64,000 nt of DNA. Origin: UBA6911 sp964481255 (lineage in GTDB: Bacteria > Acidobacteriota > UBA6911). Position 1 is the stretch's first letter; every line of letters begins with the position of its first letter. The translations under genes were made by a program, and so were the position numbers. This document shows, one piece after another, positions 23,389 through 32,434 of this stretch. The stretch spans positions 1 through 64,000 of the forward strand of contig CAYZTZ010000001.1 of the NCBI GenBank assembly GCA_964481255.1. The letters are read 5' to 3'. The notes under the pieces are model-generated. The model saw only the letters and a list, made by a program, of their open reading frames with translations, searched no databases and was not told the origin of the DNA.

Positions 23389-25771
23389 TCCCGGCGGCCG
23401 TGCAGGCGCGCATCTCCGCCTCGGACATGCCCAGAAGCTCCATAAAGACGTAGCGGTTATGCTCGCCCAACAGCGGCGAGGCTTTCCAGCGCATTGTCGT
23501 CCGCCGCCACGGCCATATGGCGGATCTGTCCATACGAACCCTGCCGAGTGCCGGATGAGGGATTTCGATGAAGAAACGTCGCGACAGGAGATGCTCGTCG
23601 TTGGCGAGATCCGCGGCCGTCTGAACCACATGAGAAGCGATGCCGGCTCCCTGGAGACGCCGCACAACGTCTCCCGCCCTGCGGCGCGATGTCCAGCGAC
23701 GGATGAGGGCGTCCAGTCTTGCGCGGTTTTTTCTCCGCAGCGATGGGCTGGAAAAATCCTTCGACAGCATTTCCGGCTGTCCGCACAGGCGGCGGAATTT
23801 TTCCCATTGCTCCTCGCCGGCGATGCAAATGACGCACCACCGGCCTCTGCCTTTGCAGGGGTAGCAACCCTCCACGGCCGCTTCGGAAAGATCGGCCTTT
23901 TCCTCCCTCGCGGGCCTGCGCGACAGCTCGTGCGCGATCCGCATGTATTCGGCTCCCAGGAGAGTGCAAACCGCTTCATACGCGGAAAGATCCACGCGCT
24001 GACCTTCGCCGGTGCGGTCCCTGTACTCCAGCGCCGCAAGAATCCCCAGGGCCGCGTAGAGCCCTGCAATCGCGTCGCCGTAGGCGTGGCCGAGATGGAC
24101 GGGCGCGGGGAGCGGCCGCGACATCGCGGAAAGAAGGCCCGACAGCGCATGGAACGTCGGCGCGTAACCGACGCAGTCTTTCCACGGCCCGCCATCCCCC
24201 ATCGCCGAAATGCTGGCCATGATGATGTCCGGCCGCGCCTCTTTCAGCTTGTCGTAGGTAAGCCCCCAATTGGCCATGACGCGGGGCGAAAAGTTTTCCA
24301 CGACCACATCGCTGAGGGATATCAGCCGCAGGAAGATGCGCCGCGCCCCGGGATGGTCGAGGTCGAGCGTGATGCCGCGTTTATTCCTGTTCCATACGGC
24401 GAAGGAAACCGCGTCGTTCCGCTCCGCGCCCTGCGCCGCGGGCGCGGTTTGGACCTTGATCACTTCGGCTCCGAAGTCGGCGAGAATGCGGGTGGCGAAA
24501 GGCCCCGAAAGCATCCGGGTGAGATCCACCACGCGGACGCCTTGGAGAACCGCTCCCTCCGGGAGGCCGCGGCGCTGCATCGACGCGGAGTAGGCGTCCT
24601 TACTCCTCTGCAAGCCGCAGATTTCGAGGAGCATCGATGCATGTTCGCCGTGAAGAGGCGCCGGCCTCGGCGCCGGTGCGGAATAGGCGCTGAACTTGTA
24701 TGGGAGGCCCGCAAAAGACGTCGTCCGGGACCCATCCTGCAGCCGGACGCGCTTGAAAAAACGGCGGGCCTTGAGCTGGGGGCTTGCGAGGACCTCGGCC
24801 GGGGACTCCACGGGCGCCCATGGGAAGCGCATGGCCTGTCCCAGTTCAAAAAGCTCGCCTCTGGCGTGATCCCGCGTCCAGCCTTCCACGATCCGCAGGA
24901 TATGGGAGAAGCGTTTCCGCCGGTAAGCGGCGTCTCCCCATTTGGAATGCGTCAGATCGCCGGCTTTCTTTTCGAGAGCCATCAGCTCGACCAGCGTCTC
25001 CCAGTCCCGCAGGATCGGGATCTGGATGTATCCGTCCCTGCATCGGAGAAGGGAGAAGGTTTCGCCCGCGTAGTGGCGTCCCTGCCTCCCGGCGATCCGC
25101 TTGTCGCGAAAGTAATCGTTCAGCACATGATCCAGCGTGGACGCTACCGCCTCCTGGATGGAAAGGTCGACAAAGCTTCCCTGCCCGCAAATCCTCCGTT
25201 TGCGGAGACCGAGAAGAACAGAGACGGCGCCGAAAAGGGAGGCTGTATAGGTGGATTGCGGTCCGTAAGGCCTGATCGGCGGGCCCGAGGGGAACCCCGA
25301 TAAATAGGTCTGTCCCCCCGACGCGGAGCCCACGCTTTCGCTGAAATGATAGTTGCGCTTGGGCCCGCAGCGGCCGAACCCTGTTATCGAGACATGGATC
25401 AGGCTGGAATTGACGCGTCGCAGCCCTTGCCGGCTGCAACCAAAGGCCCTGAGGCGGCTGAAGGGAGGGGTCTCCACAAGGACGTCGGCCCTTTCCATAA
25501 GCCTGAGAAACGCCCGTCTTCCCTCATCCCGCTTCGGGTCGAGGAGGACGCCGAATTTGTTCGCGTTATGATAGATGAAAGGAAGGCTGACAGGCGCGGC
25601 TCCCGCTTGCAGGCTGCAAATAGGCTGTGCATTTCTTTCAGGGCTGCCCTCCGGGCCCTCGATCTTGACAACCGTGGCGCCCAGGTCTGCAAGAAGCCTC
25701 GAGCAGAAGCTCCCCTTTGCGTCCGCCAGGTCGAGAACAAGGATGCCGTCCAGCAAGCCTCCCGAGCCCAT
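23378..25771 (-). CDS. tandem-domain type III (CaiB/BaiF) CoA-transferase
   Basis: 797 aa, about twice the usual 400. Residues ~5-395 form one CaiB/BaiF domain (LLDGILVLDLADAKGSFCSR; catalytic Asp ~202 in FVDLSIQEA). Residues ~408-797 form a second (LQGVRVVDLTRMLSGPFATR; Asp ~594 in RVDLSAYEA). Both halves keep the catalytic Asp, so either may be active; the first is more divergent. Such enzymes move CoA between carboxylic acids through a glutamyl/aspartyl-CoA thioester. I start at 25771 because the first domain begins there. A cupin gene lies 40 bases upstream on the same strand, probably in one operon. The donor and acceptor acids are unknown. Confidence 0.88.
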   Translation of the reverse strand: MGSGGLLDGILVLDLADAKGSFCSRLLADLGATVVKIEGPEGSPERNAQPICSLQAGAAPVSLPFIYHNANKFGVLLDPKRDEGRRAFLRLMERADVLVETPPFSRLRAFGCSRQGLRRVNSSLIHVSITGFGRCGPKRNYHFSESVGSASGGQTYLSGFPSGPPIRPYGPQSTYTASLFGAVSVLLGLRKRRICGQGSFVDLSIQEAVASTLDHVLNDYFRDKRIAGRQGRHYAGETFSLLRCRDGYIQIPILRDWETLVELMALEKKAGDLTHSKWGDAAYRRKRFSHILRIVEGWTRDHARGELFELGQAMRFPWAPVESPAEVLASPQLKARRFFKRVRLQDGSRTTSFAGLPYKFSAYSAPAPRPAPLHGEHASMLLEICGLQRSKDAYSASMQRRGLPEGAVLQGVRVVDLTRMLSGPFATRILADFGAEVIKVQTAPAAQGAERNDAVSFAVWNRNKRGITLDLDHPGARRIFLRLISLSDVVVENFSPRVMANWGLTYDKLKEARPDIIMASISAMGDGGPWKDCVGYAPTFHALSGLLSAMSRPLPAPVHLGHAYGDAIAGLYAALGILAALEYRDRTGEGQRVDLSAYEAVCTLLGAEYMRIAHELSRRPAREEKADLSEAAVEGCYPCKGRGRWCVICIAGEEQWEKFRRLCGQPEMLSKDFSSPSLRRKNRARLDALIRRWTSRRRAGDVVRRLQGAGIASHVVQTAADLANDEHLLSRRFFIEIPHPALGRVRMDRSAIWPWRRTTMRWKASPLLGEHNRYVFMELLGMSEAEMRACTAAGIIR

Positions 25772-25811
25772 GGGAAATTCCGCCGTTGAAAAAAGACGCC
25801 CTGAAGCGTCC

Positions 25812-26249
25812 CTAGTAATACTTTTTCCCGAAGCCCGCCGTGAAATGGAAGATCGGTCTGTCGACCCTCCGGATGGACAGAGGGCAGTGCGGGGTGCGGG
25901 CCGGGATGAAGGCGACAAAGCTCCTGTCCAGGATGTTCTTTTCGCCGTCGACCCAGAGTTCCACTTCTCCGCCAAGGTCGTAAGGGTCGTCCGGGTTGGT
26001 GCCCACAAAGGCGATGGCCTCGTCGAACTCGTGGCTGTGGGTTTTGACCGTTCCCTCCTCCGTCTTGCTTTCCGGCCATTTCCCCGGCCAGAACCACGCC
26101 AGCTCCATATAGAAGGCGCCGTCGCGGACTTCGCTGTCCATGGCCAGCAGGCGCATGGCTTCCTTTTCTGAAAAAACCGGGTTCCAGGGCGCGTCGATCG
26201 GCGTCTCCTTTAATTTTGTAATGAAATATTTCTCGTTCCATTGGGCCAT
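25812..26249 (-). CDS. cytoplasmic cupin-fold protein
   Basis: 145 aa from the ATG at 26249 (GAGGAG 9 bases upstream); a longer frame exists but lacks these signals. The cupin metal motif is H71-x-H73-x3-E77 with a second-motif His at 121 (RTPHCP). No signal peptide. The body is paralogous to the Tat-exported protein at 916-1623. It lies 40 bases upstream of the double CoA-transferase gene, so a role in the same pathway is likely. Its reaction cannot be read from the sequence. Confidence 0.78.
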   Translation of the reverse strand: MAQWNEKYFITKLKETPIDAPWNPVFSEKEAMRLLAMDSEVRDGAFYMELAWFWPGKWPESKTEEGTVKTHSHEFDEAIAFVGTNPDDPYDLGGEVELWVDGEKNILDRSFVAFIPARTPHCPLSIRRVDRPIFHFTAGFGKKYY

Positions 26250-26551
26250 GGTGGGGGTCTCCTCTGTGATAAAAGGGATCGACCGCGCTGCGCGGCGATT
26301 CTCATTCCCTTCGACCGCGTCATCGAAGGCGATACCCCTTCTCTGCCGCAACCGGGGATTGCATGTCAAGCGCAAACTGGAGCGCGAGAGCGGACAGAGC
26401 GGATGCCGTGATAGCGATTCGTCACGTTTTTGCCGCGCGCATGCGACGAAACCCCGCGTCCGGCACACGCGCCCCGACGGCGAAGCCTCGCTTTGAAGGT
26501 GCGTCCAGCCCCGCCATCGGCTAAAATGAAAGGTTGATCGGAGGACGCAGC
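26250..26551. other. divergent regulatory region
   Basis: 302 bases between the cupin/CoA-transferase pair (minus) and the phosphohexomutase-led run (plus). It must hold both promoters. I saw no clear operator dyad or strong -35/-10 pair. Confidence 0.4.
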
Positions 26552-28051
26552 ATGAGATGGACGGTATGCCGGAAAGTCCCGGTGAACTCCTTTGACTATT
26601 TTGAAAAGACCCTCATCACGGAAAACGGCTTCCGGGAATACGACTTGCGGTGGCTTGTCGGACGCGAAATCAACCCGAACGGTTTCGTTGTCCTGGGCCG
26701 CGCCTATGGAACCTACGCCCAACGGGAGCTGGGCGAGACACGCGTCATCATCGGACACGATTTCCGGTCCTATAGTCAGGATCTGGCGCGCTCCTTTGTC
26801 GTCGGGCTGCTTTCCTCGGGAGCGCGCGTCGTCGATGTCGGACTGGCGCTGACCCCCATGGTGTATTTCGCGCAGCACCATCTGGGAATCAAGGCCGCGG
26901 CCATGGTGACGGCCAGTCATAATGAAAACGGGTGGACGGGAATCAAGCTCGCGAAGGATCTTTCGAGGACCCTCGGGCCTGACGAGATCAAAGCCATGAA
27001 GGCCCTTGCGGAGGGAGACCGGTTCATCCGGGGCGCGGGCTCCTACGAATCGTTCGACGGCCTCTTTGAGGCCTACGGCGCCGACCTGGTCGGCTCCGGG
27101 AAGCTGGCGCGTCCCATTCGAGTCGTGATCGCCTGCGGAAACGGCACGGGCGGGCGTTTCGCTCCCGAGATCCTGAGGCGGACGGGATGCGATGTCGTGG
27201 AACTGGATTGCGAGCCCGATTGGACGTTCTCCAGGTTCAATCCCAATCCCGAGGACCTCAAGTTCCTGGAAGCGATCCGTCACCGCACCCTCGAGGAAGA
27301 GGCCGATATCGGCATCGGCATCGACGGGGACGGGGACCGCCTCGGCGTCGTGGACGACCTTGGAAGAGAGCTATTTTCCGACAAGCTCGGCCTTCTGCTG
27401 GCCCGCTGGATTGCCCCGAAGGCCCCGGGACGGAGTTTTGTCGTCGACGTGAAGAGCACGGGGCTTTTTCTGAGCGACCCGCTTCTCAAGGAGAACGGCA
27501 ACGAGGTCGTATTGTGGAAGACGGGACATTCCTATATAAAATCAAAGGTGGCCGAAATCGACGCGGTCGCGGGTTTTGAAAAGAGCGGGCACTGGTTCCT
27601 GAACCGACCGCTGGGCCGCGGCTATGACGATGCCCTGCTCAGTTGCGTCCGCCTGCTGCAGATGCTCGAGGAGTCCGGCGAGAAGCTGTCGGCCCTGGTG
27701 GATAAGCTTCCCGTCACCTACCAGTCGCCCACGCTCGGGGTCTTTTGCCCTGACGATGTGAAATATCAGGTTGTCGAGAAGGTCGCGGCCCGGTACGCGC
27801 GCGACAGGGAGACGGGCGAAGCCGTCGGCGGATCCAGGATCAAGAGCCTGATCACGATCAACGGCGTCCGCTTCGTTCTGGAGGACGACGGCTGGGGACT
27901 GGTTCGGGCTTCCTCCAACAAGCCCTCCCTCGTGGTTGTGGCCGAGTCCCTGCGATCGAAAAAACAGCTCCGGGAGATCGTGGAGCACATTCAGAAGCGC
28001 CTGTCCGAGACCGGCCAGGTCGGTGAATACGACCAGCAGATGCCGGACTAA
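26552..28051 (+). CDS. phosphomannomutase/phosphoglucomutase-family enzyme
   Basis: 499 aa from the ATG at 26552 with GGAGG 7 bases upstream. The four alpha-D-phosphohexomutase landmarks are visible: active-site Ser122 in TASHNENGW, Mg-binding D258-G-D-G-D262-R, sugar-binding E343-KSGH, and a C-terminal phosphate-binding domain (GWGLVRASSNKPSL). It interconverts hexose 1- and 6-phosphates for polysaccharide or glycoconjugate synthesis. It heads the + strand run that continues into CoA-pathway genes, with a 211-base gap to the next gene, so shared transcription is uncertain. Confidence 0.9.
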   Translation: MRWTVCRKVPVNSFDYFEKTLITENGFREYDLRWLVGREINPNGFVVLGRAYGTYAQRELGETRVIIGHDFRSYSQDLARSFVVGLLSSGARVVDVGLALTPMVYFAQHHLGIKAAAMVTASHNENGWTGIKLAKDLSRTLGPDEIKAMKALAEGDRFIRGAGSYESFDGLFEAYGADLVGSGKLARPIRVVIACGNGTGGRFAPEILRRTGCDVVELDCEPDWTFSRFNPNPEDLKFLEAIRHRTLEEEADIGIGIDGDGDRLGVVDDLGRELFSDKLGLLLARWIAPKAPGRSFVVDVKSTGLFLSDPLLKENGNEVVLWKTGHSYIKSKVAEIDAVAGFEKSGHWFLNRPLGRGYDDALLSCVRLLQMLEESGEKLSALVDKLPVTYQSPTLGVFCPDDVKYQVVEKVAARYARDRETGEAVGGSRIKSLITINGVRFVLEDDGWGLVRASSNKPSLVVVAESLRSKKQLREIVEHIQKRLSETGQVGEYDQQMPD

Positions 28052-28262
28052 GCGGCGCGCTCGGCCCCGCCGCAGCCCGGGCCTCAAGGCGGCGGGGTTT
28101 GCGCACCGTGCTCCGGGTCGAGATTCCAGGGAGTTTTGGATGCGAGTGCCGCCCGTCCGCGGAGGGCCCGTGTGGCGGAAAGCGGCTCTCGCAGGCGTTG
28201 CCGGCCGCTCTCGAAGTCCTGAGGCGGCCTCCAAGGATCAACGGCGGAAGGAGACAAAAGAT

Positions 28263-29108
28263 ATGGGCGACCATTTGAGCGGTAAAGTGGCTTTTATCAC
28301 GGGCGCGGCCGCGAAGAGGGGCATGGGGCGCGCCGTCGCGTTGCGTCTGGCGCGGGAGGGCGCCGATGTGGTGGTCACCGATAAATATGCGGCGCCCAAG
28401 AGCGCGTGGGCCGGCGATGAGAACTGGAGAGGCCTGGAAGAGGTCGCTCAGGAGATCGAGGCCGCGGGACGAAGGGCCATGTCCATGGTGGCGGCCGTTG
28501 AGAATTCCCAGGACATCGATAGGGCCGTCCAAGCGGCGATTGGCAGATTCGGCAGGATCGACATCCTGGTGAACTGCGCCGGCACGCGCGGGCCGGTGGG
28601 CGTTCCCGTCGTCGAAGGGGACGAGTCCGACTGGCGTCTGCTCTTCGAGGTGAACACCCTGGGCGCCTTCATCGTCTCCCGCGCGGTCGCCAGGGACATG
28701 ATCCGCCGAAAGCAGGGGGGCAAAATCGTGCACATTGCTTCAGCGGCGGGAAAGCTCCCCGTCCCCGGAAGCGCGGCCTACGCCGCCTCGAAATGGGCCC
28801 TGATAGGATTCGTCCAGGCCCTGGCCATGGAGTTGGCCCCTTACAAGATCAACGTCAATGCCGTGAATCCCGGATTTTTCGCCACGAATCTGCGCGACGA
28901 GGACGCGATCCTGAGAAGCCGTCAGGCAGGCATCAGCATCGAGGAATTCCGCGAGGACGAATATAAGAAGCTGACCGGCATGATTCCCCTCAAGCGCATG
29001 GGGAAGGTTGAGGATATAGCGAATGTGGTCTACTTCCTGGTGTCGGATCAGTCCGAATACATGACAGGCCAGGCCATCAATGTAACGGGGGGACACCTGA
29101 TGCACTAG
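28263..29108 (+). CDS. short-chain dehydrogenase/reductase
   Basis: 281 aa with GGAAGGAG upstream. Rossmann motif TGAAAKRGMGRAVA, VNCAG, and the catalytic Ser (HIASAAGKL) and Tyr-x3-Lys (AYAASKWAL) are intact. The glycine-rich loop is longer than usual. The likely reaction is NAD(P)-dependent oxidation of a 3-hydroxyacyl-CoA or similar alcohol. The gene sits before two crotonase-fold genes and a CoA-transferase, which would fit a beta-oxidation-like sequence. The substrate is not identifiable. Confidence 0.9.
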   Translation: MGDHLSGKVAFITGAAAKRGMGRAVALRLAREGADVVVTDKYAAPKSAWAGDENWRGLEEVAQEIEAAGRRAMSMVAAVENSQDIDRAVQAAIGRFGRIDILVNCAGTRGPVGVPVVEGDESDWRLLFEVNTLGAFIVSRAVARDMIRRKQGGKIVHIASAAGKLPVPGSAAYAASKWALIGFVQALAMELAPYKINVNAVNPGFFATNLRDEDAILRSRQAGISIEEFREDEYKKLTGMIPLKRMGKVEDIANVVYFLVSDQSEYMTGQAINVTGGHLMH

Positions 29109-29279
29109 CCGGCTGAGCCGCCTGGTGCGGACGGGAAACGCTCCCGCCGCAATCGGCGGCTCAGGCGGAGGACAAACCGCGTCGCGCTCAAAAACACAAA
29201 GCCGTCCGCGAGGCTCCCACCCGGGGAACCAGCGGGCGCGCGTTTTTTTAACAAATTCCGCAATATTCAGGGAGAGCCA

Positions 29280-29996
29280 TTGGACCAAGAAGCGGATCGT
29301 TTCATGAGATATAAAAGATGCGGCCATTGCACGTTCGTCGATCTGGAGACGGTCAGCGGGGACGAGGAGACGTGGGCCGCCAGGACGGCGGAATTCGCCG
29401 ATATGTGCGACAGCGTGGCATGGGATGAAGAGACGAGGGTCGTCGTTCTTCATTTCGGCGGCGCCGTGCACGACTGCCTGGCCGCGCTCGCGGCGCGTCT
29501 GAAACAACCGGTGATCGCGGCCATCCGCGGGGACGCCGTCGGAGCGGCGCTGGAACTCGCACTGGCGTGCGACATCCGGATAGGGACGGAAGGCGCCCGT
29601 TTCGGTCTCCCTCAAATAAGGGAAGGACGCATCCCTTGCGGCGGCGGCACCCAGAGGCTCCCGCGCCTTATAGGGCGGGCGAAGGCGCTGGAGATGATTC
29701 TTACGGGCGACTTGATCGACGCCGAAGAGGCTCTGAACCTGGGTTTGGTCCACCGTGTGGCGGCCGCCGACAAACTGACGAAAACGGCGACGGAAATGGC
29801 GCGGGAGATGGCGAGGAAATCCCCGTTGTCCCTGCGTTTCGCAAAAGAGGCTCTATACCATGGGTCGGATCTTACGCTGGATCAGGGTTTGAAGATGGAA
29901 CTGGATCTCTATCTTTTATTATTCGGCACCAGGGACCGGGTTGAAGGAATAACGGCTTTCAAGGAAAAGAGAAAACCGAATTTTGAAGGAGTCTAG
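29280..29996 (+). CDS. divergent crotonase-fold (enoyl-CoA hydratase-like) protein
   Basis: 238 aa from a TTG at 29280 with GGGAGAG just upstream (an ATG at 29304 is the alternative). The core GDAVGAALELALACDIRIG and GGGTQRLPRLIGRAKALEMILTG are crotonase signatures. Two oddities are seen. The first oxyanion segment (usually AFCAGADL) is missing, replaced by a short VVLHFGGAVHD stretch. The first catalytic Glu (PE in FGxPEI) is Gln in FGLPQI, while the second Glu (ALEMILTG) is kept. A hydratase mechanism is therefore doubtful; it may be a partner, an isomerase, or act on an unusual substrate. Six bases precede the next crotonase gene. Confidence 0.82.
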   Translation: MDQEADRFMRYKRCGHCTFVDLETVSGDEETWAARTAEFADMCDSVAWDEETRVVVLHFGGAVHDCLAALAARLKQPVIAAIRGDAVGAALELALACDIRIGTEGARFGLPQIREGRIPCGGGTQRLPRLIGRAKALEMILTGDLIDAEEALNLGLVHRVAAADKLTKTATEMAREMARKSPLSLRFAKEALYHGSDLTLDQGLKMELDLYLLLFGTRDRVEGITAFKEKRKPNFEGV

Positions 29997-30001
29997 CGGC
30001 C

Positions 30002-30730
30002 GTGAGCGGCGGATTTGAAACAATCCTCTATGATAAGCGCGATGCGGTTGCCTACGTGACATTGAACCGTCCCCAGGCCCTGAACGCCTACAGCGTCGGG
30101 ATGCGGGACGATCTGTTCGAGGTCTTGAGCGCGGTCAAGGCGGACGACGAGGTGCGCGTCGTCGTGTTCCGGGGCGCAGGCGACAAGGCTTTCTGCGCGG
30201 GCGCGGACCTGAAGGAATTCCTCACGGCCCCGTCCGCGGTCAAAGCGCGGGACATCCGCGCACTGCGGGATTTGTGGAGGCTTTTTTTGAGCATGCCCCA
30301 GCCGCTTGTCGCCGCCCTCCACGGCTACGTGCTCGGCTCCGGGATCGAAATCGCCCTGTTCTGCGATCTGCGGATCGCGGCGGAGGACGTCCTTTTCGGA
30401 TTTCCGGAGGTGGAGCTGGGCATTCTGCCGGCGGCCGGAGGGACGCAGACCCTTCCGCGGACGATAGGACTCGCCTGGGCGCTCGATATGCTGCTGACAG
30501 GGAGGCGGTTGAAAGGGCCGGAAGCTTTGCGGACGGGCCTGGTCCACCGCCTCGTCCCGAGGGAAAAACTTTTGCAGACAGCGGACGAATTAGCGCTTAA
30601 AATCGCTTCCTTCGCCCCGGATGCGGTGAGGAACGCCAAACAGGCTGTTCTCCGCGGGGCGGACATGCCGCTGGATCAGGGCCTGGAGCTTGAGTCGGCC
30701 CTGGCGGCGCTGACCAGGAGGAAGGCTTGA
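30002..30730 (+). CDS. enoyl-CoA hydratase/isomerase family protein
   Basis: 242 aa from a GTG start, 5 bases after the preceding gene. The oxyanion-hole segments (AFCAGADLKEF; HGYVLGSGIEIALFCDLRI) are intact, and the first catalytic Glu is present (FGFPEVELG). The second Glu position is Asp (WALDMLLTG). Compared with its upstream neighbour, each member of the pair has lost the acid the other keeps. It probably hydrates or isomerises an enoyl- or dienoyl-CoA. Confidence 0.88.
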   Translation: MSGGFETILYDKRDAVAYVTLNRPQALNAYSVGMRDDLFEVLSAVKADDEVRVVVFRGAGDKAFCAGADLKEFLTAPSAVKARDIRALRDLWRLFLSMPQPLVAALHGYVLGSGIEIALFCDLRIAAEDVLFGFPEVELGILPAAGGTQTLPRTIGLAWALDMLLTGRRLKGPEALRTGLVHRLVPREKLLQTADELALKIASFAPDAVRNAKQAVLRGADMPLDQGLELESALAALTRRKA

Positions 30731-30775
30731 CCGGTTGTCGTCCCTGTGGTTGTTGCCTATAGAGGATTTGGACCT

Positions 30776-31516
30776 ATGAATAAAGTTGTAGAAGATATGG
30801 ACGAAGCCCTTGCGGGTATCGAAGACGGGGCCACGATCGCGGTCGGCGGTTTTTTTGCAGCCGGCGTGCCGCGGCTGCTGTTGAGGGCTCTCGTCCGCAA
30901 AGGGGTGAAAGACATCACGCTGGCCTGCGGATCGGGTCCGCTGCTGGGCGCCAGGGATGAACTGAATGAGCTTCTTGAGAACAGGCAGATCAGGAAACTG
31001 ATTGATTCCTACGGCCTGTTCCGGTCCGCGACAAAGGGAGGCCAACACCTGCTGGAACAGTTGGTGCGCGCGGGGGAGGTCGAACTGGAAGTCTACCCGA
31101 TGGGAACCCTCAGCGAGAAATACCGGATGGCCGGCGCCGGCATTCCCGCCTTTTACGTCCCTGTAGGCGCCGGCTCCATGGTGGAAGAGACCACCATCAC
31201 GAACATTGAAGCGCACCGGAAAAAGAGAGAGACGAGGGTCATCGACGGACGGACCTGTATCCTGGAGTACGCTCTCAAGCCCGATTTCGCGCTGGTTCAC
31301 GCGCATGCGGGAGACGAGGAGGGCAATCTGCGGTATCGCAAAACGGCGCGCAATTTCAATCACGTCATGGCCATGGCCGGACGCGTGACGATCGCCGAGG
31401 TTGAAAACCTCGTGCCTGTAGGGACCCTGGACCCGGAGTGCGTTCACACGCCGGGTATCTTTGTGCAGAGGGTCGTCAAGGTCCCGAGAGTCACCTTCAG
31501 CATCACCGATCTCTGA
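30776..31516 (+). CDS. CoA-transferase subunit A (type I, 3-oxoacid/glutaconate family)
   Basis: 246 aa from the ATG at 30776 with AGAGGA 9 bases upstream; a GTG 30 bases earlier is possible. DGATIAVGGFFAAGVPRLLL is the subunit A glycine-rich start, followed by PMGTLSEKYRMAGAGIPAFYVPVGAG and ALKPDFALVHAHAGDEEGNL. It forms a heteromer with the downstream subunit B, activating a carboxylic acid with CoA from acyl- or acetyl-CoA. Confidence 0.92.
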   Translation: MNKVVEDMDEALAGIEDGATIAVGGFFAAGVPRLLLRALVRKGVKDITLACGSGPLLGARDELNELLENRQIRKLIDSYGLFRSATKGGQHLLEQLVRAGEVELEVYPMGTLSEKYRMAGAGIPAFYVPVGAGSMVEETTITNIEAHRKKRETRVIDGRTCILEYALKPDFALVHAHAGDEEGNLRYRKTARNFNHVMAMAGRVTIAEVENLVPVGTLDPECVHTPGIFVQRVVKVPRVTFSITDL

Positions 31517-31559
31517 AGCCGCGGATTTTCGGTCCGCGTTTTCATCAAGGAGGCGAGAG

Positions 31560-32234
31560 TTGAAAAAGTTTGAAGGGCTCCCCCGCGAAATCATCGCGCT
31601 GCGGGTGAGCAGGGAAATCGAAGACAATTCCTATGTAAATCTGGGCATCGGCATCCCCACCCTGGTCAGCAACTGGCTCGAGGGGCGGGATGTGGTCCTT
31701 CAGTCGGAGATCGGGATGCTCAAGACAGGCAGCCTGGCGGAAGGGGACGCCGTCGATCAGGATCTCATCAATGCCAGCTGTCAGCCCGTTACGGAAATGC
31801 AGGGCACGGTCTATTTCGATATTTCCGAATCCTTCGCCATGATCCGCGGGGGCCACGTGGACGTGACCGTGATGGGCGCGTTTCAAGTCAACGAGTCCGG
31901 GGACTTCGCGTCCTGGATGAATCCTTCCAGGGGTCTGAACGGCGTGGGGAATATCGGCGGATCGATGGATCTCGCGGTCGGCGCCAAGAAGCTTTTCATC
32001 GCCATGGAGCATACCACGAACGACGGCGCGCCCAAGATCGTGCGCGCGCTGACATACCCGGCAACCGCGAAAAAAAAGGTGAACATGATTTTCACGGATT
32101 TGGCCGTGATCGAGGTCACGCCGGAGGGATTATTGTTGAGGGAAATCTACCCGGGTCTCACCGTGGAGGACGTGCAATCGGTGACGGAGCCGAGACTCAT
32201 CCCGTCCCCGGACCTCCGGCAGATTGAGCTGTAG
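31560..32234 (+). CDS. CoA-transferase subunit B (type I, 3-oxoacid/glutaconate family)
   Basis: 224 aa from a TTG at 31560 with AAGGAGG 6 bases upstream, an excellent site. YVNLGIGIPTLVSNW and the active-site Glu in LQSEIGMLK are family landmarks, with HVDVTVMGAFQVNESGDFAS later. The Glu forms the enzyme-CoA thioester. It pairs with subunit A 43 bases upstream. This is the second, unrelated CoA-transferase type in the cluster; the other is at 23378-25771. Confidence 0.92.
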   Translation: MKKFEGLPREIIALRVSREIEDNSYVNLGIGIPTLVSNWLEGRDVVLQSEIGMLKTGSLAEGDAVDQDLINASCQPVTEMQGTVYFDISESFAMIRGGHVDVTVMGAFQVNESGDFASWMNPSRGLNGVGNIGGSMDLAVGAKKLFIAMEHTTNDGAPKIVRALTYPATAKKKVNMIFTDLAVIEVTPEGLLLREIYPGLTVEDVQSVTEPRLIPSPDLRQIEL

Positions 32235-32279
32235 GGACGTCGGCGGAATTCCCGCCGCCATGAAAGGGAACAGGGCAAA

Positions 32280-32399
32280 ATGGCGAACCAGGTAGGGAAA
32301 CGATACAAATGCGCCAAGTGCGGAGCGGAAGTCATCGTCACGCGGGCCGGCAGCGGGACCGTGCACTGTTGCGGCCAGCCGATGGAATTGAAAAAGTAG
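32280..32399 (+). CDS. desulforedoxin-like Fe miniprotein 1
   Basis: 39 aa (MANQVGKRYKCAKCG...). Cys at 11, 14, 30 and 31 form the C-x2-C...CC rubredoxin-type iron site of desulforedoxin and of the N-terminal domain of desulfoferrodoxin. Its size and start (MAN...YKC..CG) closely match the free-standing 36-residue desulforedoxin. The superoxide reductase domain is absent. It likely carries one electron per iron. It lies 45 bases after the CoA-transferase subunit B stop, in the same direction. Confidence 0.8.
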   Translation: MANQVGKRYKCAKCGAEVIVTRAGSGTVHCCGQPMELKK

Positions 32400-32434
32400 C
32401 CGCGCGGCGCATGGGCCGGGAAAGGTGAAGATTC

